Shown: one piece after another, positions 46,462 to 58,570 of the stretch
How positions within the stretch are numbered: position 1 is the first letter of the stretch
Layout of the letters: each line of letters opens with the position of its first letter
Source of the DNA: Capillidium heterosporum
Lineage: Eukaryota > Entomophthoromycota > Entomophthoromycetes > Entomophthorales > Capillidiaceae
DNA: 64,000 bases
Assembly: GCA_016630905.1 (NCBI GenBank)
Contig: WBMQ01000004.1
Coordinates: 1,984,001-2,048,000 of the forward strand
Direction: 5' to 3'
Notes under the pieces: model-generated
Told to the model about the DNA's origin: nothing
Databases searched by the model: none
What the model saw: only the letters and a program-made list of their open reading frames with translations
Program-made: the position numbers and the translations under genes

Positions 46462-48201
46462 CTATACTAGGAAGTGGTTGCTAAACCTTACATTGGACGG
46501 AGTCAACGAGATCTTTTGGGTAGTCTGCGATAGGATCAACCTATCGAACTCCATGTCATCCAAGTCGACAAAATCATGATGAAAGCTGCTGGTATCGGTG
46601 TTCAACGAAGCTCTAGGTTGCAGCTCCACCTTAGAATCGATGGGCTCCTGACTCAATCCTAAGCTGTTTGGAACCTTGTCTTTGATAGAGTTAAGGTCAG
46701 TTGATTGCAGTTCAGTGGGGAAGATATCCGATTTGGTAGTCGTTATAAAACTAGCAGGTAGCCCACCACCTAGTGGCATCTGGATGTCGCGCATGGTAGC
46801 ACACAGCGAAGGTTGAACAGGACCTACTGATCCATTAGTTCTAGATGTCAGCATGTTCTTCCACCTCTGGGGTTGGGTCGTGTACATCTTGATTTTGAAC
46901 TGGGATCTTATACGTTGGGCCAAGTTGAACGGAGAGTGGTCCATATTTACGTTGTCGTCAGAAGTAATGTCAGAGACCATGGAGTCTGGAGTTAAGGATG
47001 GGGTCGAGGTTTGGGAATCCGCTAAAGTAGTCAATATATTCCCCACCGTACCTATGCGCTTAATAGTGACTATAGAGTCGGTTGAGGACATTGTCGATAT
47101 CGTTGGTACTTCGACGGCATTTATACTGGTGGTACTGGGATTGGCGTTAGTTGGTTTTTTGAATTCGACTTTGGTGGAATTAACGCTGGCGTTTGAGGCT
47201 GGAGGTTGGTAAACTGGAACCATATGGAACCGGTACTTTTTACTTTGCTGCTTCTCGACCATGGCTTTGAACCCAATCTCCTTGGAAATTTCCGAAAGGA
47301 AGGGGTCACTGAGGATGGAATGTAGTACTAGTTCCCGATCCAAAAGTAGAGAAGAGGCTGGGTTGGGTAGCATACTCTGCATGTGTAGTATAGTTGGGTC
47401 GCACTGAGTTGCCAATTCGTTGAGCAAATCGGTTCGCATGGAATTTAGGTGATAGACGGCGTACATAGTGATGGCTTGTGTTATATGTTCTAAAATCCTC
47501 GAGACGTAAGTGGCGGTAGCTTGGCTTATCAGTTGCTTAGCTACCTTTGTGGGCTTCCACTTCTTGTTGATGGGATCGCCACTCACCTTCTTGGAAAGGT
47601 TACCGTAGTGGATACTCATGCTTCGTAGTGCTTCGTACACTGCCTTGGGAGAGTAGATGCCCTTGACACTCTCCTTTTCCAGCGTACAAGGTTTCTGGGA
47701 CATATTGAGCCAGCCCGAAAAAAGCTTGTTGCCAACCGCTAGGTTGGGATTCTCCTTCAATAGTTCGTTCTCCCGCTCATCGCCCGATCGCATCCTTATG
47801 ATTCGATCGTCAACCTTGTTTTCAATGCCTAAACCGGAGCCTGATTTGACTCCGCTGCCAGGTCCGTACCTAGAGGGTTGGGAGTTGTTGGTTATTATTC
47901 CGTAGCCAGCGTACTCTATCAAATTTTGGACCAGTGCCGAATTGGGGAACATCTTTTCCAACGAGACCTTTATCCTCATGCTGTTTACGTTCACCTCACC
48001 ACAGGCCGGATTAGTCACTATGAGGTAGAGGAACTCGTCCAAAAAGAAGTTGATGAGGTCCAGACCTTCCGATGTCGCCTTGAAATCGGGGTTACCGAAG
48101 CAACCAAGTATCGACTTCATGCTGGCCATCGATATGTAGGGTGGATATTCGTCCTGAGCTTGGGCTTTCGAGCCGTTGGGTCTAGTCGTGTTTATGTTCA
48201 T
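46462..48201 (-). CDS. Unknown 579-residue protein with a possible histone-fold-like helix region
   Basis: Single exon, no signal peptide or membrane segment; likely nuclear or cytosolic. Residues 23-100 look helical and conserved in style (MASMKSILGCFGNPDF, LINFFLDEFLYLIV). Residues 217-256 (KPTKVAKQLISQATATYVSR, ILEHITQAITMYAVYHLNSM) have the spacing of the H2A-type histone-fold long helix, which in H2A reads [20 protein letters not shown]. Residues 335-480 are Ser/Thr/Asn-rich and probably disordered; the C-terminus is acidic. I cannot name the family. The histone-fold reading is an inference from pattern only. Confidence 0.65.
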   Translation of the reverse strand: MNINTTRPNGSKAQAQDEYPPYISMASMKSILGCFGNPDFKATSEGLDLINFFLDEFLYLIVTNPACGEVNVNSMRIKVSLEKMFPNSALVQNLIEYAGYGIITNNSQPSRYGPGSGVKSGSGLGIENKVDDRIIRMRSGDERENELLKENPNLAVGNKLFSGWLNMSQKPCTLEKESVKGIYSPKAVYEALRSMSIHYGNLSKKVSGDPINKKWKPTKVAKQLISQATATYVSRILEHITQAITMYAVYHLNSMRTDLLNELATQCDPTILHMQSMLPNPASSLLLDRELVLHSILSDPFLSEISKEIGFKAMVEKQQSKKYRFHMVPVYQPPASNASVNSTKVEFKKPTNANPSTTSINAVEVPTISTMSSTDSIVTIKRIGTVGNILTTLADSQTSTPSLTPDSMVSDITSDDNVNMDHSPFNLAQRIRSQFKIKMYTTQPQRWKNMLTSRTNGSVGPVQPSLCATMRDIQMPLGGGLPASFITTTKSDIFPTELQSTDLNSIKDKVPNSLGLSQEPIDSKVELQPRASLNTDTSSFHHDFVDLDDMEFDRLILSQTTQKISLTPSNVRFSNHFLV

Positions 48202-50903
48202 GTTGTTATGCCAAGTAATCTAAAATAATCTATATTCGAATGGGAGCAAAAAAAATGAGTCGCTAATTCAGACAAATCCAACTTTATACCAAAAAGGTGA
48301 ATGCAGCTTGCAAAGTTAAAAAGGTGGGTAAGACTATTACAACCTACCATCATAAATCATCCGTTCACATTTATAAATTGGTTGGGCTATCACTCGAAAG
48401 CATTGGCTTCTTTTGGATTTATTGATTTGGTTGGTAAAAAGTTTAGAACGTTGACTATTGTGGATATAGACGGAAAATTAACTTTAAATGTTTCAAGCGC
48501 ATTTGAATTTGGATTGAATGGCAAGCACATTGTCTACATTTGCTAAATTTCTATTAGGTGGGGAAGGATCTACATTTAATTATTGGAATTTAAAATTAGT
48601 TAGTTGGAGTGAGGAGACGGGGTAAGGAGGGTGCCCATTGCTGGGGAAGCCGGCTTTTCACCCACATCAATATTAAAATTGCATTCTTATTTATCTAATA
48701 ACCGGTCCGTTGAAGACTAAATTTTAGCAAATGGGGCTTGGTTGTCCCTGCAATCATATTTCTAGATACTAGCGATTTTAGGTAAGGCAGAAGGTTTTCA
48801 AGTAGTTCAATGACTATACAGTGTCCTAAAATAGCCACTTTCTTATTATACATGTCTTGACAAAATTTTATTTGGGATTTTGGACTTGCAAACCTTATCG
48901 ATCCTTAATTTACCAGCCTATACAAGGCAAAAGGCAACTCTATTATAGATCCAAATTTAACCTAATGTTATTGATTTGAAACCTAGTTAGCTACAATGGC
49001 TTGAAAATTTACTGTGAAATGTCTATCACAACACTAACAACGATCACCTAAAATATACTTCCAATAATTGGAAGATGATAGTCAAGGATGGACAATCCAA
49101 TTTACAATTGGATTGTGGCTTACAACACTTGCTACAAATTACCATCTTTATCTCGTGGAAAAGAATAAAAGAATTAAAGGCTTGTAAAGGAGATGCCAGG
49201 TTGATCAGCAGTACGACAATGCCAATTTGTAGCATGTCTTGTGACCAAAGTGGGCTTTATAAGTATTCGAGAGAAGATGTCCTTTTTAGTCTAGTAAATT
49301 CTGGTGTTAGGGTCAAATTTTAGCGATCAAGTTAAATGTATTGAAGCTGGGCATGTGTACATTCTATCGAAAGATAGTTTAGTTTTATCTAGTATACTCC
49401 GACTTGAGATATATTATATTGAAACCGTATAAAAACTATAGTATAGCTATTGCTGTTATCATTAATGTGTGCTATCAAGAGGTTACATATATGTATAGAA
49501 AATAATACGGAGTTTATTTCTATTTAAACTCTTCTTAAAACCCCTATATTCAAAACCTGACCCATAAAATTTTGAATTCATAGATCGGGGTTACTGACGA
49601 GCCAACTCCCATCCGTTTTGTGGACTGCCATGTGGTATCCAAAAGCAAATATACTTCAATTTGTCATCGATCCTATAATCGACTTTATTTTGAAAGCTTT
49701 TTCTACATCTTATCTGTGACGTATCCACCAAATTCTATAGCTAAAATTTAAGGATGTATGGAACTGAACTAGGCTCAGCTTGTCCAAAATATTAGGTGGG
49801 AACGGTAGTGTATAAAAGTTAACTGTATTTACGTAGATAAACTAAATAATAAATTTATATGCAAGACATCGAGGACAAATTTTTAATTCATTATTGATCT
49901 AAGTAGTGCCATTTTAGATTACTGGCCTCTGTTATAATAACAAAAGAAATAGTACAATACATCGCCTATTCTGCTATACGTCTAAATCGAGTTAGAAAAT
50001 AAGTAGAATGTGATTTATTAGAAATAGAAATAGGTTCAGGGACTAAATTACGAGTTAAGGGTTACACCTACCTCCTATTGTGGAATGTAGGCGTATATCT
50101 GAAACTATTTTGCAACCATATTACTGTCTATCAATAATTAGCTACCTATTCAACAAACTGCACTTAAATAAGCTACTTTATAAGCTATTGCTGCTTTGTA
50201 TAAGGCTACTTGGTGTAAAATGTATCTTATTGACGTGCATGTAGAAAGGTTTTAGGGATATCAAAGACATATATATATTTAGGTTTCTGGTTTATTGGTG
50301 TCTTTCCCTTAACGATAGTGTCATAAAGGAGTCTAGGTTAACTTTAAGCTTAATGAAGTGAGGTATAGGTAAGACTTGTAAGGGGTAGTAAAATATTGGA
50401 AATATCATTTCGATCCGATAGATCGATATCAAAGCTGCGGCCGATTGACAATTTTGGACAGAGTAGAGGTGGGGTCAAATAATACTTTTACAAATCGACG
50501 ACCAATGAGGTTGATATAGTTTGGGGATTTACTTTCCAAAAGAACCCTTTTACTTTTTGGAGTTGGATCTTGCAAACTCCAACTGAAATTGAAAAATTTA
50601 GAATTTGAAGGTCCAAGTGGATGTTGATTCCAAAGAAAATGTACACCAACTGATCAAAGTCTACTAAAATATATTACTATACCATTATAATTGAAACTCT
50701 ACATCCAAATTAGATAACATAATATAGGTTTTGATGAAGGATTTAGCAACAATATATTTTTACATCAAATTAAACCTATTTCTAGAAGCTTATTCTAGTT
50801 AAAGTTTGTCAAGTGCTGAATAGTTTAATGGATTGATACATTTCACCTTATAAACATTAAGACTAAGGAAATTAGCATATTTGAAATTTGACATCAATAC
50901 CTA
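48202..50903. other. Long intergenic region; right part duplicated near 55.4-56.1 kb
   Basis: 2.7 kb without a supported gene. Two short plus-strand open frames (48301-48546, 49075-49323) have no recognisable features. From about 50530 to 50900 the sequence is related to 55680-56100, including the phrase ATTCCAAAGAAAAT, so the duplication of the glycosyltransferase genes carried several hundred bases of 3' flank. Confidence 0.5.
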
Positions 50904-52197
50904 CTACTTCATCTTCAGCTTAGTCCTGCCAACGATCTTCCTGAAGTCGCTATACCAAGAGTACATGATACAATAGAAGCTCTCTTCGATTCCTTGATGA
51001 TTGAATATTCCATAGATCAGGTGTAGGACAATGCAATAAAAACCAAACATCATCAATTGAATACCAGCTTGAAAATCTTTCAATAGAGTTATATAGGTAG
51101 GGTTGGCAAACTCATCCCACTTCTTGGGATCGACCAATCGCCCATGCTCTAAAATAGTTCTGACACTCTGTTCGATAGTCCATTTAGAACTCGATTCATA
51201 AATGATATCACGATTTAGTTGCAGCGCTTTTGTTATAGCATTCTCTAAGCTTCCATCATATGCTAAATATCCATCTACACCTGCTTCTACGATATCACGA
51301 ATACCGGTAGCATCGTAACCTACGACTGGGGTGCCGGAAGCTAGGGCTTCAATGTTGACCATACCAAAGGCATCACATTTCGATGGGAATACAAAGCAGT
51401 CGGCTGCTGCATAATAGGCACTGAGTTCATCACCCGTTTTGACACCTAGGCATCTACAGTCGGGGTACTTGGTTCGAAATTCTTCGAGCAGAAAACCTTC
51501 TCCAATAAATATTTTTGTACCAGGACAATTGATAGATAAGAAGGCATCGATATTCTTTTCAGGGGATGCACGAGATACGCACAGAAGTATAGGCTTTGGC
51601 CAGGATTTAAAGTCGGGATTGAACTGATGGATCAGCTCCTTCTTACTGGGGTTAAATTGGTTTGGATCGATGCCACCGAACCATGGTTTTATGTTACGGA
51701 TGCTAGTCTTTTCAAGTAGCTGTTGAGTCATGCTTTCTGATATTGACAGTACATTTGTAGCTCCATAGTGATACCTAAAATTAAAAAAAGTAAATGTACT
51801 GAAAGAATCCTATACCTTACCATTCCAAGTACCTTAAAGTAGTAAAAGTAGGACAGTTGAATAAAGTTTTGATAAACTGAGGGAATTTGGTCTGGTAAAA
51901 GGTTAGATATGGGATCTCTTTTAGACGGCAATAGGTGATTGCAGTTGAACTTAAATTGATCTCGCCCATAACTATTATTAAATCAGGCTCAATGGCTTCT
52001 AGCCTATCTTTGATGGTCCAAGTTCGTTTAGCAAGTAAAAGGTCGGAGTGGAGATGGTGTGGCACTTGTTGAAATTGACTAGGGCGTATTACAAAAGTTG
52101 AGTGACCCTGACGTTGGAGCTCCTGGTTCAAGTTTACGCACAGTAGAGGGACGCCACCTACCTCGCCGTAGAGATCGGTAACCATACAGACTTTCAT
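50904..52197 (-). CDS. GT4-family glycosyltransferase, copy A
   Basis: Retaining sugar transferase, cytosolic or membrane-associated, donor and acceptor unknown. Exons 52197-51821 and 51774-50904 with a 46-nt intron give 415 residues. The start at 52197 matches the starts of copies B and C (MKVCxxTDxY); an ATG 99 bases upstream is not shared. N-terminal Rossmann half with LVTDxY/GGV, ILHP-like strand and IIVMGEINLSST; C-terminal half with ILLCVSRASPEKNIDAFLS, IFIGEGF, LSAYYAAADCFVFPSKCDAF and GMVNIEALASGTPVVGYDAT. The EX7E donor site has D in place of the first E (CDAFGMVNIE). Near the end a hydrophobic stretch (IQLMMFGFYCIVLHLIYGIF) may sit on a membrane. Closest in style to bacterial GT4 mannosyl/glucosyltransferases, so an old transfer is possible. 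Confidence 0.85.
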
Positions 52198-52256
52198 ATT
52201 CCTTCGATATAAAGCTGAGTTTAAAGTTAATGTTTTAATTAAATGATGGCAGTTAG

Positions 52257-52264
52257 AATATATA
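52257..52264 (-). promoter_or_regulatory. TATA-like box, glycosyltransferase A
   Basis: TATATATT 60 bases before the start; copies B and C have TATATAAA at 62 bases. Confidence 0.45.
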
Positions 52265-53106
52265 GAATTATATATGAATCTACTTTTGATATGCAAGTTG
52301 GCATAGCGTCCAAAATTTTATCCTTAAACTTTTACACATTTGGTGATTTGTCTGTCTATCCCTGGTTTTATATATAATGGAATTAGAAATCAATATAAAA
52401 ACTTCGTTTTTTACCTATAAAAGTACAAATGCTATTTTTCAATATAGGTATTAAGTAGGCATTGTGTGTACTTCAACTGCTATTTAGCATCTTTTCGCTC
52501 ATAAAATGATTATAAAGTGAAAATTGTATTTTTATCCCTTAAATTTGTTGTATAGCTAAAGTAAATGTGTAGTTAAACAAGTAAGTTGATTTATAAGCGA
52601 ATGTATATGTACAGTGAAAAATACTATGTGGATCTACTGCTTTTATAATAATTTGTTGGATTATATATACGAATCAAGACTACAGTTTCGTAAGGCAGTC
52701 TTTATAGCGGATATGCATATGGTTTTGGAATAGAAGGAAATTTTATTTGATATAGCTTGCAAAAACCTACTGATAAATCATAAATTATATATAATTTTTT
52801 TTAAAAACATGTAGTGAATTTCCAAAGAATATTTTGCAAGTAACAGTAGAATTCATCTATAAAACGAAACTGCATTGGAAATAGATGCTAGCTATTAGAC
52901 ATTGACAGGTTTATATTTGAAAGATGGATTATATAAAGTTAATACCGATAGTACAATATAACGTTTTCTATAAAAGCTTAGTGTTTTAATGCTAAAGGAG
53001 AGGGCAAGAGATCTTGGTTTACATAGTAATAATTGAAGCGAAGTATACCAGTACAAGTAGAACGGATAGAAGACTAATATATTTACTTGTGGGTTAATAC
53101 AAACAC
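52265..53106. other. Intergenic, copies A and B
   Basis: AT-rich spacer. The 3' flank of copy B here does not clearly resemble those of A and C. No gene seen. Confidence 0.45.
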
Positions 53107-54402
53107 CTACTGCTCTATCTTCGATTTAGCTCTACTTGCTACTTTCTTAAAGTCACTATGCCAAGAGTACATGATACAATAGAAGCTTTCTTCGATTCCT
53201 TGGGGGTTACATATCCCATAGATCAGGTGTAGGACGATGCAATAAAAACCGAATGTCATCAACTGTATACCAATCTTAAAGTCGGATAACAAATTTACTG
53301 TTGTAGGGTTGACATACTCATCCCATTTCTTGGAATCGACTAGCTGCCCGTTAGCTATAATGACTTTGACGCTCTTTTCGATAGTCCATTTGAAACTCGA
53401 TTCATGAACGATATCACGATTTAGCTGCAGCGCCTTTGTTACAGCATTCTCTAAGCTTCCATCATATGCTAAATATCCATTTACACCTGCTTCTACGATA
53501 TCACGAATACCGGTAGCATCGTAACCTACGACTGGGGTGCCGGAAGCCAGAGCTTCAATGTTGACCATACCAAAGGCATCACATTTCGATGGGAATACAA
53601 AGCAGTCGGCCGCCGCATAATAGGCACTGAGCTCATCGCCAGTTTTGACACCCAAGTATTTACAATTGGGATACTTGGCCTTATAGCTCTCGAGCAACAT
53701 ACCTTCCCCAGCTAATACCTTAGTGCCTTTATAGTCCATGGATAGAAAAGCTTCGTTATTCTTTTCGGGAGATGCCCTTGTTACGCACAGAAGTATAGGC
53801 TTTGTCCAGGATTTAAAGTCGGGATTGAACTGATGGATCAACTCCTTCTTATTGGGGTTAAATTGGTTTGGATCGATGCCACCGAACCATGGTTTTATGT
53901 TACGGATGTTGGTTCTCTCCAATAGCTGTTGGGTCATACTGTTGGATATTGAAAGTACATTGGTAGCCTTGTAGTGATACCTAAAGCTTCAAATTTAATG
54001 CTTACATAAATTTCAATAAACTTACCACTCCAAGTACCTCAAAGTTGTATATATGGGCAAATTCATAAGAATCTTGAAGAATTCGGGGCACTTTGTCTGA
54101 TACAAAGTTAGAAATGGAATACCTTTCAATTTGCAGTAAGTGACAGCAGTCGAACTTAAGTTAATCTCCCCTACAACTACTACCAAGTTGGGTTGCACTT
54201 CTTCCAGCTTATCCTTGATTATCCAAGTATCTTTTGCTAATATAATTTCGGGAAATTCAGCATGTGGTGCATGGTCGAATAAGCGCGGATGTAGCACGGT
54301 CACTATATGTCCTTGACGTTGAAACTCCTTCTGTAAAGCTTGAGTTAATAAGGCTATGCCACCTACCTGCTCGTAGAAGTCGGTAATTAAACAAACCTTC
54401 AT
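53107..54402 (-). CDS. GT4-family glycosyltransferase, copy B
   Basis: Exons 54402-54026 and 53980-53107 with a 45-nt GT-AG intron at the same position as in A and C (splitting the W codon of RYLEW-Y); 416 residues. Same motifs as copy A: ASPEKNNEAFLS, LAGEGMLLES, AYYAAADCFVFPSKCDAFGM, and the hydrophobic C-terminal segment GIQLMTFGFYCIVLHLIYGI. The middle of exon 2 diverges from A and C (DYKGTKVLAGEG against NCPGTKIFIGEG) while the C-terminal third is closest to A. A TATA box lies 62 bases upstream. Likely the same reaction on the same or a related acceptor as its neighbours. Confidence 0.85.
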
Positions 54403-54463
54403 CTTTTAAATTTAACTTTTCCAAACTTTGTATAAAAAGGATGGATGTTGTGAGGTATCAAAG

Positions 54464-54471
54464 TTTATATA
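54464..54471 (-). promoter_or_regulatory. TATA box, glycosyltransferase B
   Basis: TATATAAA 62 bases before the start codon. Confidence 0.6.
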
Positions 54472-56107
54472 GATGCTTTTGATCTAAAACCTGCCGTTAT
54501 TTCACATTTATAAACCCTAGTTACTAAAAACCAACTATTTCTATTGATCGAATCTATATTACGGATCCCACTCCGGCTGAATGCATGTATTTTTACGTCA
54601 ATCCTTACCATAAATTTGAAGTTAATCAATGTGTGTGTATATTCCAAGTAAATTCTTAAAAAAGTAGTACCAAACTATAAATAATAATGCTATAAAAATT
54701 TAGGAAAGGCTTTATTCTAATAAATTATGTATATTAAGAGTTTATAGTATGAAGGCTAATTTTTCTGGTCGATTTTGAAATATAAAAACTGATTCCATCA
54801 TTAAATTTATTGAATTTGTATTAAAAATTTACAAATGAAAGTCTTGGATTCGATTCTTATAAAGCTTATCATTTCACAAGGTCTCTTACATTTTGTTAAA
54901 GCAACGAAGGCTCAAGAAAAGAAATCAATAGTATACTAATAAACAGTGAACATCCCATTTGTATAGTAGGGTAGGAACCTAGTATATAATATAATTAAAG
55001 TGAATTGATCAGAGCAGGCATATGCAAGCTGCTGAAAATATAAATGAAATTAGATACTGTTCGTTTCTATGAGTATAAACTTCATGTGTTGGCATAGGTT
55101 TCGGAGATCCTACTGTTGATTTGAGCAAATTTAACTATATGTTGTACATTGTAAAGTACAGTCAAAATGTATGGTAAAAGTAAAATTCTAAATACTCAAA
55201 AGCACATATATATCTTCTATGTCCCTACATCTTTGAAATTTTATTTTTACTAATCTTTTTGTTCAAACTAACCTATTCAGATATACTCCTAAATGTCTCA
55301 AATCTTATTCCATTATACTATTTAAATTCCATTCAGGAACGTAAATTTCAAGTGAATGAGGTTGTAGCTTCAACTAAAATTAGGTAAGAAGGTTTAATTT
55401 TTCCAGATATATGATACTGTTGCTTATAGAGTTTATCTTAAAAGGATATGCCGCCTAAACGTTGAGAAATTCCAAGTGGAAAAAAGTTTTATAAACCGAT
55501 ACTAGTTGAAAGAATTGCTTCACCCAATGCTTTATCAGTTCTGTAAAGTGAAAATTTGGTGTAGTTACAGATTTGGAACAACGATTCACTTGAAAGCAAA
55601 CTATTCCTAATGAGAAAATCGGTTTCTGAGTGAAAAATGTTGTAAAGCAATTGAACCAATATAATATCAAGTTTGGTTCCTTTAATTTGCTCCTCGTTTG
55701 CCAGCTTTGAATTTGAAGTTGGGAACTGCAAATTCCAATTCAGTTTAAAAATTTGGAGGTTTAATGGATGACTATTCCAAAGAAAATATACAGCAATTGA
55801 TCAAAATCAGCTAGATGTTTCAATGATATTTATTGGAAATACATAGTTATAGTATTAAGCTATGCTCTGCATTCAAAGCAGATGGTGACATGTAGATTTT
55901 TATGACAACTCAAATGATAGAATACTTTTTACATTAAGCCAATACTATATTTATAACCTTATTGTAACTAAAACTGATCTAATGTTGAATAGTTAAATAG
56001 ATCGGTATATTTCACTTCATAAACGCTGAGACTAAGGAAACTATAATATGTAAAATGGAAGGAACAGCTTAATATATTACTATATATTTGGAATTCGATG
56101 CCGATAC
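54472..56107. other. Intergenic, copies B and C; duplicated 3' flank
   Basis: AT-rich. The right half, about 55680-56107, is related to the 3' flank of copy A. Minus-strand open frames at 55455-55731 lie next to it but are not conserved as protein in the other flank. Confidence 0.5.
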
Positions 56108-57404
56108 TTATTGCTTCATCTTCGGTTTAACCCTGCCAACAATCTTCTTGAGGTCACTATACCAGGAGTACATGATACAGTAGAAACTTTCGTGAATCCC
56201 TTGGAGATTGTACATCCCATAGATCATATGTAGAATTAACAAATAAAAGCCAAATATCATCAACTGGAACCCTACCTTAATATCGGTTAACAAAGTTATG
56301 GTAGTTGGGTTGGTAAGCTGGCTCCATTGTTTAGTGTTGACTAATTGTCCGTTAGTTATAATGGTTTTGACACTTTGTTCAATATTCCACTTGGAGCTCG
56401 ACTTGAGAACACTTTTACGATCCAACTGTAAAGCCTTATTTATGGAATGCTCCAAACTTCCGTCATATACCAAATACCCATTTACACCTACTTGTACAAT
56501 ATCACGAATACCGGTAGCATCGTAACCTACGACTGGGGTACCGGAAGCCAGAGCTTCAATGTTGACCATACCAAAGGCATCACATTTTGATGGGAATACA
56601 AAGCAGTCGGCTGCTGCATAATAGGCACTGAGTTCATCACCCGTTTTGACACCTAGGCATCTACAGTCGGGGTACTTGGTTCGGAATTCTTCGAGCAGAA
56701 AGCCTTCTCCAATAAATATTTTTGTACCAGGACAATTGATAGATAAGAAGGCATCGATATTCTTTTCAGGGGATGCACGAGATACGCACAGAAGTATAGG
56801 CTTTGGCCAGGATTTAAAGTCGGGATTGAACTGATGGATCAGCTCCTTCTTACCGGGGTTAAATTGGTTTGGATCGATGCCACCGAACCATGGTTTGATA
56901 TTGCGAATGTTAGTTTCCTCAAATAACTGTCGAGTCATGCTTTCTGATATTGACAGTACATTTGTAGCTCCATAGTGATACCTAAAATTAAAAAAAGTAA
57001 ATGTACTGAAAGAATCCTATACCTTACCATTCCAAATACCTAAAAGTTGTATACAGAGGCAGATTCATCAAAACTTTAAAATACTCGGGGCATTTTGTCT
57101 GGTACAAAGTTAAGAATGGAATGCCTTTCAACTTGCAGTAGGTTGCACAAGTTGAACTTAAGTTAATCTCCCCCATAACAATTATCAAGTTGGGCCGTAA
57201 ATCTTCTAACTTAACACCGATGGTCCAGGGATCTTTAGCCAAAATAATTTGGGGGAATTGGTCGTGTGGCACTTGTTGGAATACTCTGGGATGGAGTATT
57301 GTTACTAAATGGCCTTGCCGTTGAAATTCGCGTTGTAAAGCTCGAGTCATCAGTTCGATTCCTCCTACACCGTCGTAAAAGTCAGTAACTAGACAAACTT
57401 TCAT
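56108..57404 (-). CDS. GT4-family glycosyltransferase, copy C
   Basis: Exons 57404-57028 and 56981-56108, 46-nt intron, 416 residues. N-terminal half begins MKVCLVTDFYDGVGGIELMT; donor-binding half as in copy A (GTKIFIGEGFLLEEFRTKYP, YYAAADCFVFPSKCDAFGM). Parts of exon 2 and the whole intron are nearly identical to copy A, whereas the first exon and the C-terminal third differ clearly, the mark of gene conversion. The C-terminal hydrophobic segment is VGFQLMIFGFYLLILHMIYG. A TATA box sits 62 bases upstream. Confidence 0.85.
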
Positions 57405-57465
57405 CCTTTAAAGCTGATTCTGTAAATCCTTTTGTTTAAACTTGATGGTTGTTGGGCATCTTCGG

Positions 57466-57473
57466 TTTATATA
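57466..57473 (-). promoter_or_regulatory. TATA box, glycosyltransferase C
   Basis: TATATAAA in the context ACCTATATAAACC, 62 bases before the start codon. Confidence 0.6.
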
Positions 57474-58570
57474 GGTGGCTATGTCTAAAATTTGCTATGT
57501 CACTTTGCATCTATCAGCCTAAATTTTGAAGAACAAGTGATTTATTTCCATTGATTGAGCCTTAGTTTCATTTGCAAGGTATTAGATATCCAAGTGAAGT
57601 TGGAGAATGTTTGTCCATATAAGTTTAAATACCATTTTAGTAACTTATACTTTAGTAGATGCTTATTACCTCTATCCAATGCTCTTCAGGTATATAGTAA
57701 TTTTGTTTGAAATATACGTTTCAATGTATTCCTTCTTTTTAGCTAGATATCCTCCAAAGTGATAGTTTATATCAACTGTCGATTGAATTACCTATCTTTC
57801 GAATGTAGGCAGGTATGCCGATCATGAAGATTCAAATTTCGATGTTAAAGTTTAAATACATATGAATGGTGGTCTAGGTTTGCTGACTTTTCGATATGTA
57901 GGTTGGTCTTTGCTTTTATAAATATCTATCTCACCTATTATCGAATGGAGGTCATTGAATATCAACTGCCACATCAGTAATCTTTACTAAATCTGAAGCT
58001 AAAGCACCATCTATCTCAAATGGATTTCCCTTTGATTACAATTATTTGACTAAAATTTTATTTGAACTATAAATAGTTTAGGCAAATGATTCATATATAA
58101 TTCTATTGACAAATTGTTGGAGTTGGGAATTTCAACCTACTACTTATTCTATAGTAACTTTACCCAATAAAGCGATAAAATTGTCGAATAGACTTGGAAA
58201 GGTAATACTGTATCATAAATATGTTGGTCTTTTAACTTTAGAAAAATGTTCTCGGTTTTTGGCTTTTCGATCTACAAATGCCAGCTATTTATCTAATGGC
58301 CTCTAAAAATATTATAGCTTAATCATCAAATCTCTAACTTTAAAAAATGAAAATGAAAGTCTATATGTATTTTAGTATTGGAACTTGTGATTACTGATTT
58401 TCACTACTTTTAGAAACATGGACGATAGGACAGCAAAGTAACATGAACAAAACTCTTGAACTTCCAACATAAATTCGTCGTTAAAAGATAAAGGTTAGTG
58501 GATCGGCTGGGAGATGGAAACTTTAGGTATCACGAGATTGAAGTTAAACTTTGAAAGCTAGCCTTTAAAT
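57474..58570. other. Intergenic, glycosyltransferase C promoter to ENP2 3' end
   Basis: AT-rich; a 66-codon plus-strand open frame at 58106-58306 has no support. No gene seen. Confidence 0.5.

Noticed and set aside
48301-49323. Two plus-strand open frames of about 81 codons as genes
   Set aside because: No family features, no promoter elements, and the length is expected by chance in a 2.7 kb gap.
55455-55731. Overlapping minus-strand open frames beside glycosyltransferase C
   Set aside because: The related flank of copy A does not keep the frame, so it is probably non-coding.
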